The translations under genes were made by a program, and so were the position numbers. A DNA stretch of 54,885 nt from Cellulomonas carbonis (GTDB lineage Bacteria > Actinomycetota > Actinomycetes > Actinomycetales > Cellulomonadaceae). Shown in pieces: positions 49,868 through 54,885 of the stretch (positions are counted from its first letter, which is position 1; each line of letters starts with the position of its first letter). The DNA lies in NCBI RefSeq assembly GCF_014636275.1, contig NZ_BMEB01000010.1, forward strand, positions 1 through 54,885, written 5' to 3'. The notes under the pieces are model-generated. The model searched no databases. It saw only the letters and a program-made list of their open reading frames with translations, and was not told where the DNA came from.

Positions 49868-51598
49868 CTAGCGTTCCGGGCCGCGTTCGGTGCCCGGCGT
49901 CGTCCTCTGGCGAACCGGCTGCGGCTCGATGGTGGTCGGCACCGGCGACGTCGCCCTGGCCGCCTCGTGCGCCTGGCTGGCGCGCAACCGCTCCAGCACC
50001 GCCTGCGCCTCCGGGTCCAGCTGGGGACGCTCGAGCACGGCGGTGGCGGCGCCCGGCGCGGCCACGGCGGTACGGGCATCAGGTGCGGGCAGCGCGTCAC
50101 GGACGCGGGTCAGGCGCGCCCGGGTGTCCTCGGCCAGGAGCCGCGCGTGCCGGGCCTGCTGAGCCGCCTGGGCGGCGTCGTGCACGGCCTGCGTCAGGCG
50201 CAGCAGCTGACGGATCATGGCCGCCTGCGGGACGGTCCCCTGCCCGCCCCGGGTGGCGCTGGCCAGCAGCATCGCCGCCCCGGAAATCGCGACCGTGCCG
50301 GCCTTGTCCGGGGGAACGGTGCGCCGGTACGTCTGCGCCGAACGGGACAGCGCCTCGGCAGCGGCCGCAAGATCCCCAGGGGTCTCCTCCGTCGCGGTGG
50401 ACCACGCCGACAGCGCTCCCGCGGTCTGGCGGGCGACGGTCGCCCAGGTGTCCCGGTCCTGCACCGGGACCGACCGCAGACGCTCGACCAGGGCGTGCAG
50501 CTCGTCGTTCTGACGCTGCCACTGCTCCGGGCTCGGCTCGCGCGTCTCCCGCCCCGGCGCGACCACCCGCCGGCCGCGCTTGGCGGCGCCCCACTCCCCC
50601 GCCGCCTCACTGGCACCGGTGGGCGTATCGGGCCACCCGTCGCGCAGTCGGGGCAGTGTCAGGTCCCGGCCCAGGTGTCCCCCGCCGTACCAGATCGGCC
50701 GCTGCCCGACCTCAGGTCGCGCAGCGACGGAGTACCCGGTGATGACGTCCGTGCGACCGTCGGCGTAGCGCGGCCGCACCAGCAGACCCTCGCGACGCAT
50801 CCGGCGCACGAACTCCGCCTCGGACTCACTCGCGGTAGCGGCGCCGCGCACCCGCCGTGCCAGGTCGTTGCGCGGCACGTTCAGCCGCACCTCGGCCGTG
50901 ATCCTGGCGTGCCGCTCCTGCGGGCTCAACCGGTCCCAGGTCGGCGCGGCGGTCAGTCCGCGGCGCGCCTGGTCCTGCTCGTACTTGCGCTGTGCGATGC
51001 GGCGCGCCCGGTCCTCCACCCGCGCCTGCTCGGCAGGGCTGAACCCTCGTGTTCCGCGCTCGGCGGTCGCGGACTCCAGCTGCTCCAGCCCGTACTTGGC
51101 TTCCAACGCGCGGGCGGCGATCTGCGCACGGCGGAAGTCGTTGTGCACCGACGCCTTCGTGCCGTCGTCGCGGACCAGACTCACCGCGATGTGGATGTGG
51201 TCGTTGCCATTGCGGGAGACCCCGTGCCGCACCGCAACCCACCGACACGGCGCCTTGGTCCCGTCGTGGTCGTCGAACTCCATCGCGGTGACGAAGTCGC
51301 GCGCAATCGCGCCCCACTCCTCGTCGGTCCGCAGCCCTTCCTCAGCGCGCAGCGACAACGAGCAGTGCCAGACGTGGCCGCCCTGCACCTCCACCCCGAA
51401 CCCGGCGCGCGGGCGGTCCAGGTGACGCGCGATCGCCAGCGCCGAGTCACGTCCCAGCTCGGCGTCGTCGTGCCACGCCATCATCGCCGCGTCGCCGGCG
51501 ACCAGGTGCGGCTCGGTGTGCTCGTTGTGCCGACCTTCACCCACCAGGTACGTCATCAGGCCGGCCATCCGGTCACCGCGAACGATGTGCGGGATCAC
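49868..51598 (-). CDS. Relaxase / mobilisation nuclease
   Basis: A 576-residue relaxase. The N-terminal catalytic domain starts IPHIVRGDRMAGLMTYLVGE, continues GRHNEHTEPHLVAGD (tyrosine near residue 17 and the conserved GxGRxNEH), and has H125 plus the metal-binding NDHIHIAVSLV (H134, H136). The C-terminal 300 residues are helical and Ala/Arg-rich, suiting binding of DNA and the coupling protein. GTG start overlaps the MobC stop as GTGA. It nicks the plasmid at oriT, presumably just upstream of mobC, and pilots the strand to the coupling protein at 20186-21976. Confidence 0.92.
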   Translation of the reverse strand: MIPHIVRGDRMAGLMTYLVGEGRHNEHTEPHLVAGDAAMMAWHDDAELGRDSALAIARHLDRPRAGFGVEVQGGHVWHCSLSLRAEEGLRTDEEWGAIARDFVTAMEFDDHDGTKAPCRWVAVRHGVSRNGNDHIHIAVSLVRDDGTKASVHNDFRRAQIAARALEAKYGLEQLESATAERGTRGFSPAEQARVEDRARRIAQRKYEQDQARRGLTAAPTWDRLSPQERHARITAEVRLNVPRNDLARRVRGAATASESEAEFVRRMRREGLLVRPRYADGRTDVITGYSVAARPEVGQRPIWYGGGHLGRDLTLPRLRDGWPDTPTGASEAAGEWGAAKRGRRVVAPGRETREPSPEQWQRQNDELHALVERLRSVPVQDRDTWATVARQTAGALSAWSTATEETPGDLAAAAEALSRSAQTYRRTVPPDKAGTVAISGAAMLLASATRGGQGTVPQAAMIRQLLRLTQAVHDAAQAAQQARHARLLAEDTRARLTRVRDALPAPDARTAVAAPGAATAVLERPQLDPEAQAVLERLRASQAHEAARATSPVPTTIEPQPVRQRTTPGTERGPER

Positions 51599-52023
51599 CG
51601 ACGCGCCTCCGCGACCTCGTCCACCAGCGCATCGATTCGTTCAGCCGTCCGACGCACGGCCGCGAGCGTCGCCGACGTCTCGTCTTGCACCTGCCCGGTC
51701 GCGTTCGTAGCCCGTGCGATCTGGTTCACGTTGTTCGCAATGCCAGCTAGCAGACGGTGCGCACGGAACAGCTCGACGAGCAGCTCTTCGCGCACCGACG
51801 CGTTCGCCGAGGCGCTCACAGCACCATCGGCAAGAGCGGAGTCGATCAGCAGCTTCGGCACGCTGACCCCGTACCGCAGAGCCTTCGCGAGGAGCTGCCC
51901 CTCCTCCTCTGGCGTCACCTTGACCTCATGCCGGTGACGGCGACCGCCCTCGACCCGGGTACGTCGCCTCGGTGCGCGCGGCACTGTCACCGCACCCATT
52001 CCCTCAGGTGACGTGCCAGCCAT
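51595..52023 (-). CDS. mobC: MobC-like mobilisation protein
   Basis: A 142-residue protein. RHRHEVKVTPEEEGQLLAKA begins the RHH-like domain and LLAGIANNVNQIARATNATG is the conserved MobC signature (xLxxIxNNxNQIAR). The N-terminus is basic (RAPRRRTRVEGGRRHR). GGAGGTG precedes the ATG at 52023, which is preferred to the longer frame at 52110. It binds oriT and helps the relaxase open it. Confidence 0.92.
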   Translation of the reverse strand: MAGTSPEGMGAVTVPRAPRRRTRVEGGRRHRHEVKVTPEEEGQLLAKALRYGVSVPKLLIDSALADGAVSASANASVREELLVELFRAHRLLAGIANNVNQIARATNATGQVQDETSATLAAVRRTAERIDALVDEVAEARR

Positions 52024-52172
52024 GTCTTCGCACCTCCTTCGGCCCAGCGCAGCGACCCCGCAACGTGCGGATCCCGGTCCAGTTTGGACGGTGGGCCACT
52101 CGCCGGGCAACCGATCAGCCGTGCTGATCCTATAACTTGCTCCGACGGCGCAGCGCGGCCTACGGTGCCACT
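52024..52172. other. Candidate oriT region between mobC and a divergent gene
   Basis: This 149-bp divergent gap holds a perfect inverted repeat GATCAGC/GCTGATC (52113-52119 and 52123-52129, 3-base loop). It is followed at once by CTATAACTTGCTCC, the most A/T-rich stretch nearby. An inverted repeat beside a short nic-like sequence upstream of mobC-relaxase is the usual oriT layout. The exact nick cannot be assigned by eye. Confidence 0.5.
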
Positions 52173-52514
52173 ATGGCTACCAGGGGGCTCAGCGTCGAAG
52201 ACGCAGAACGACAGGCACGCGCACTCCTCGACGCGCGCATCAGCTCCGTCCGAGCGGTCGTGGCGGCGCGCCAGCGACTCGCCGATCTCCGCGAGCAGGT
52301 CGGGCAGGCCGAACGCGAAGACGTACGGCTCTACAACGCGGCGATCACGGACGGCTGGACCGCCGACGAGCTGCGCCGCCTCGGCATCCCCGAGCCGGAG
52401 AAGAAGGCGCGAGTGCGCCGCCGGGCGACGGCGGCTCGCCGCGCTGGTGACACGACTGACACACCCAGTACGCCGACTCCCGCTGAGGACTCGCCTGACG
52501 GCGAGCAGCACTAA
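52173..52514 (+). CDS. Hypothetical coiled-coil protein divergent from mobC
   Basis: A 113-residue protein. LSVEDAERQARALLDARISS and VRAVVAARQRLADLREQVGQ form a helical, coiled-coil-prone first half. TDGWTADELRRLGIPEPEKK looks like a short helix-turn motif, and the tail is basic then acidic. Genes of this size opposite mobC are common on actinobacterial plasmids and may act at the relaxosome, but I do not recognise a family. Start ATG 52173; an upstream in-frame ATG at 52137 lies closer to the inverted repeat. Confidence 0.6.
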   Translation: MATRGLSVEDAERQARALLDARISSVRAVVAARQRLADLREQVGQAEREDVRLYNAAITDGWTADELRRLGIPEPEKKARVRRRATAARRAGDTTDTPSTPTPAEDSPDGEQH

Positions 52515-52614
52515 CCGTCCCGCTGCGCGACCGGCCCGGTTGGGCGGCAACGCAGCCGAGCAGCCGGCAACTGACGAGATCACCCGGCGGCCGCATGTGC
52601 ACGGCCGTCAGTCG

Positions 52615-53133
52615 CTACCGGCGCTGCCGCCTCCTGACAACGCGGACGGCGAGAGCGGCGAGGACGACATCCCGAGCACGCAACTGCGCGGCAGCCGGGT
52701 GCTCGCTCGCGGGCGTACTGGCACCTACCTGAGCTAGCCGCGCGAACAACTCTTCATGGCGGTCGGCGGCTTCCTGGTCTGCCTTCGCGGCGAGGGCGAT
52801 GTCGGCGACCCACGCCCCTCCGGCTGCGACCAGGACCGCCCCCGGCAGCGCAACAAGCAAGCGTTGGTCGCCCGGACCCAGCCCACCTGCCTGCGCTGCA
52901 CCAGCGAGCAGGATCGACACCAGGGAGCCGAGGACGGCGGCGACGCCACCCGAGAGCAACCGGAGAGCTCGAACCATCGAGGGCGAGCGCCACGGGATGA
53001 CAGCGGCTACAGCCACCACCGTGCTCGTGGCCAGACACGCGACCCCGAACCCAGAGCCCCACACCTCGCCCGCGAAGACACCGTTCACCACGACAGCCGC
53101 GCCACCCACGTAGAAGCGGATCGACGGCTTCAC
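52615..53133 (-). CDS. Four-helix membrane protein
   Basis: A 172-residue membrane protein, GTG start overlapping the recombinase stop as GTGA. Hydrophobic helices include FYVGGAAVVVNGVFAGEVWG, VACLATSTVVAVAAVIPW, LSGGVAAVLGSLVSILLAGA and LLVALPGAVLVAAGGAWVAD. A charged C-terminal helix (AAKADQEAADRHEELFARLA) follows. Family unknown. The coupling to a recombinase gene suggests cotranscription but no shared function is obvious. Confidence 0.65.
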   Translation of the reverse strand: MKPSIRFYVGGAAVVVNGVFAGEVWGSGFGVACLATSTVVAVAAVIPWRSPSMVRALRLLSGGVAAVLGSLVSILLAGAAQAGGLGPGDQRLLVALPGAVLVAAGGAWVADIALAAKADQEAADRHEELFARLAQVGASTPASEHPAAAQLRARDVVLAALAVRVVRRRQRR

Positions 53134-53705
53134 TCTGCGGCCTGATCCACGCGAGCCAGCGCTCGAGCGACAGACGACCGCCCGACGCCGAGGGCCCTGG
53201 CGATGTCTATGACGGGCGTGCCGGCCGCGCGCAGCCGCAGCGCGGCGTCGACCCGCTCCGGGGTCATCACCGTTGGGCGGCCACCGACGCGGCCCTGGGC
53301 TCGTGCGTGGGCCAACCCATCGATCGTGTTCTGGCGGATCGTGTCCACACGCAGCTGGGCGAAAACAGCCACGATCCCGAACAACGCCTTGCCCATCGGG
53401 CTGGTCGTGTCGATCTCCGGCTCCTTCAAGGAGCGGATGTTCACGCCCCGCTCCCCCAGGTCGGTGATGACCTGGATGACGGTCGACGTAGTCCCGGCGA
53501 TCCGGTCCAACCGGTACACCAGCAACGTGTCGCCGTCGCGCAGGTAGTCCATGCACGCCACCCACTGCGGGCGGTCACGACGCCGACTGGACTCACCACG
53601 GTCCACGAACACCCGACCCGCGCCGGCGGCCCGCAGCGCTGCCTCCTGGACCTCGGCGTTCTGCTCACGGGTCGACACCCGCGCGTACCCGACGACGCTG
53701 CTCAC
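53130..53705 (-). CDS. Serine recombinase (resolvase family)
   Basis: A 191-residue small serine recombinase. VVGYARVSTREQNAEVQEAA carries the catalytic serine. LLVYRLDRIAGTTSTVIQVI and FGIVAVFAQLRVDTIRQNTI are core and long-helix motifs. The C-terminal VDAALRLRAAGTPVIDIARA followed by GVGRSSVARAL is the helix-turn-helix. It differs clearly from the recombinase at 675-1274. On a plasmid its usual role is multimer resolution. The GTG start overlaps the Fic stop. Confidence 0.92.
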   Translation of the reverse strand: MSSVVGYARVSTREQNAEVQEAALRAAGAGRVFVDRGESSRRRDRPQWVACMDYLRDGDTLLVYRLDRIAGTTSTVIQVITDLGERGVNIRSLKEPEIDTTSPMGKALFGIVAVFAQLRVDTIRQNTIDGLAHARAQGRVGGRPTVMTPERVDAALRLRAAGTPVIDIARALGVGRSSVARALARVDQAAE

Positions 53706-54475
53706 CGGCCTCGCCCCTCTCCCCCGCGATCAAGGCCTGGTCGTGGAGGCGCTGCACCACCGCCATCAGCCACCCTCCCCGGGCCCGGTGACTGACGAGT
53801 CGCCTCGGTGGCAGAACGAGCGAAGGACAGGCGCGCCAGCTGCACCGCGCGCCACGCGTCATCGCCAGCCACCGGCTCAGCAACGGAGACAACCCGGTCG
53901 AACATGACGTGCAGCGGACCGAAGTCGCGACGCTCACTGGCCGCTCGGCACGCCGCGTCGTTGACCCGGCCCTGGACACCACGCCAGTCCAGACGCCAGC
54001 CTGCCTGCTCCGCGACGAGGTTCCAGAACACGCGCTGCGTCCGGCCGTTGCCCTCGCGGAACGGGTGCAGGTAGTTAACCTGGTCGTAGTGGTGAGCCAG
54101 ACGCTCGATGAACCGGTCCCGAGCCATCCCCTGCAGCATCCGATCCCGCCGTAGCTCATCGGCCGCGAACCCAGCAGCCCGCTCGATCACCGACACCGGC
54201 AGGAAGAACTCAGCGCCCTCCACGTTCTTGCGGATGTCCACCGTGCGCACCTGCCCCGCCCACGCATACACGTCCTGGAACAGGCGCCGGTGGATCATGC
54301 GCAGGCCACCCAGGACGTCGTCGTCGATGCGTGGCGGACGGTGCATCAGCTGCACCAGCCGAGCAAACGAAAGGTCGGCCTCGGCGTCGTCGAGGTCGAC
54401 CTTCGTTCGGGCACCGACAAGGTTGGCCAGCAGGCCGGTCTCCGGATCGGTGTAAGGGTCGACGAAGTCAGGCAA
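53702..54475 (-). CDS. fic: Fic/DOC-family AMP-transferase toxin
   Basis: A Fic-domain protein of about 257 residues from a TTG at 54475; a GTG at 54514 would add 13 residues and overlap the antitoxin by 47 bp. The family N-terminus PDFVDPYTDPETGLLANLVG follows directly. The Fic motif NYLHPFREGNGRTQRVFW is complete (catalytic His; HPFx(D/E)GNGRxxR). LRMIHRRLFQDVYAWAGQVR is the usual upstream helix with the flap following. It would transfer AMP to a target protein and is held in check by the antitoxin just upstream. Its stop overlaps the recombinase start. Confidence 0.92.
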   Translation of the reverse strand: MPDFVDPYTDPETGLLANLVGARTKVDLDDAEADLSFARLVQLMHRPPRIDDDVLGGLRMIHRRLFQDVYAWAGQVRTVDIRKNVEGAEFFLPVSVIERAAGFAADELRRDRMLQGMARDRFIERLAHHYDQVNYLHPFREGNGRTQRVFWNLVAEQAGWRLDWRGVQGRVNDAACRAASERRDFGPLHVMFDRVVSVAEPVAGDDAWRAVQLARLSFARSATEATRQSPGPGRVADGGGAAPPRPGLDRGGEGRGR

Positions 54476-54665
54476 GGCCGTAGCGGGCCCGCGCCCGTGC
54501 GACCAGCTCGTCACTGTCGATGCGGCCGGCGACGTACTCCTCGGCGTCAGCGCGACCCTCGACGGTCACGAACGCGCCCTCCATCTCCCCCGAGTGGATC
54601 GCCTCCCGCACACGACGGCGCCGCTCCGCGCGCGCCGCGTCCGTCTTCACCGTGACGTCAGCCAC
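54468..54665 (-). CDS. VbhA-like Fic antitoxin
   Basis: A 65-residue helical protein: RRRRVREAIHSGEMEGAFVT contains SGEMEG, which fits the (S/T)xxxE(G/N) inhibitory motif of class I Fic antitoxins. The second half (YVAGRIDSDELVARARARYG) matches the C-terminal helix of VbhA-type proteins. GTG at 54665 has a strong site GGGGGAGGTGA upstream; the longer in-frame ATGs are rejected. The gene overlaps the fic start, as expected for a coupled toxin-antitoxin pair. Confidence 0.88.
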   Translation of the reverse strand: MADVTVKTDAARAERRRRVREAIHSGEMEGAFVTVEGRADAEEYVAGRIDSDELVARARARYGLA

Positions 54666-54709
54666 GGGATCACCTCCCCCGTCGGGTTCCCATCCTACCT
54701 CACTGCCCG

Positions 54710-54731
54710 AAAACGGTCGACCGAGCGTTTT
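54710..54731. promoter_or_regulatory. Palindrome upstream of the Fic antitoxin (operator candidate)
   Basis: AAAACGGTCGACCGAGCGTTTT centres on the perfect palindrome CGGTCGACCG, with AAAACG and CGTTTT arms slightly offset. Nearer the gene, TAGGAT on the minus strand (54692-54697) could be a -10 box. The placement suits autoregulation of the toxin-antitoxin operon. No other function is suggested. Confidence 0.4.
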
Positions 54732-54840
54732 GGTCATGGCCGTTTCGGCCACGGGTTTCGGTCAGGGCGGCCCCGTGTGCGACGTCGGTGTGGCTTTCGC
54801 CGGTATGTGGCGGGCTGCTGGCGCTGATCGATGGCGGTGT

Positions 54841-54885
54841 CTAGGTGGTCCCGATGACGAGGGTGCTGGCGGCGGCTTCGACGAC
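54841..54885 (-). CDS. C-terminal end of a gene cut by the window edge
   Basis: Reading in from the right edge, the minus strand is open and codes VVEAAASTLVIGTT followed by a TAG at 54841-54843. The codon pattern (G/C in third positions) is that of a real gene end, but only 14 residues are visible, too few to name it. Confidence 0.35.
   Translation of the reverse strand, partial: VVEAAASTLVIGTT

Noticed and set aside
1..54885. CRISPR array, tRNA or rRNA genes
   Set aside because: Searched by eye on both strands; no regularly spaced long repeats and no tRNA-like cloverleaf or rRNA sequence were noticed.

Overview
The window reads as part of a large conjugative plasmid (or plasmid-like integrative element) of a high-GC actinobacterium. 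Most coding is strongly GC-biased. The replication, partition and transfer genes are of actinobacterial types (SCO6880-like protein, DUF4913, DUF6668, a primase-polymerase Rep and a ParA with a ribbon-helix-helix partner). I see no tRNA, rRNA or clear chromosomal housekeeping gene. A Micrococcales-type host is my guess, not proven by the sequence.

Layout. 1-2664: a transposition module (partial DDE transposase and serine recombinase, both minus) with an intact IS3-family element beside it. 2735-6522: a secreted RHS/YD-repeat protein overlapping a small two-helix membrane protein. 6648-11154: plasmid maintenance, with ParA, a ParB-like protein, a centromere-like array of CTAG repeats in 9-bp phase, a PrimPol-type Rep and a small ribbon-helix-helix protein. 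11223-22518: two divergent conjugation operons. The minus one holds FHA, cell-wall hydrolase, lipoprotein and HTH genes. The plus one holds a pilin-like protein, VirB6-like channel, SCO6880-like protein, VirB4-like ATPase, coupling protein and DUF4913.

22674-45363: a biosynthetic gene cluster inserted in the backbone. An MFS exporter (minus) diverges from a second-type threonyl-tRNA synthetase, with a perfect palindrome between them. A stand-alone A-PCP (serine-like code) and a phosphopantetheinyl transferase follow. Then comes one tightly coupled operon (29747-45363). It starts with a miniature RiPP module: a radical SAM enzyme, a degenerate methyltransferase-like protein, a 28-residue precursor peptide, a strong hairpin and a PqqD-like recognition protein. 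It runs by a 4-bp overlap into NRPS genes: C-A-T-C, a methyltransferase, a TE-like protein with a cysteine nucleophile, C-T, an N-hydroxylase plus heme-type piperazate synthase pair, and A-T-C-A-T.

Reading of the pathway (inference). The N-hydroxylase and KtzT-like enzyme would make L-piperazate from L-ornithine. The A domains have codes suggesting Ser, Gly, an unassigned residue (possibly piperazate) and a Lys/Orn-like residue. The RiPP enzymes, cotranscribed with the NRPS, suggest a hybrid route in which a peptide-derived unit joins or feeds the assembly line. The extra ThrRS, with all catalytic and editing motifs intact, suggests self-resistance and hence a threonyl-tRNA-synthetase inhibitor as product. 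This RiPP-NRPS-piperazate-ThrRS combination is the most interesting system here and I do not recognise it as a described pathway.

45832-54885: small unknown proteins, an AAA-type ATPase with a membrane partner, the mobilisation genes (accessory protein, relaxase, MobC, candidate oriT), a second serine recombinase with a membrane protein, and a Fic toxin with its antitoxin.
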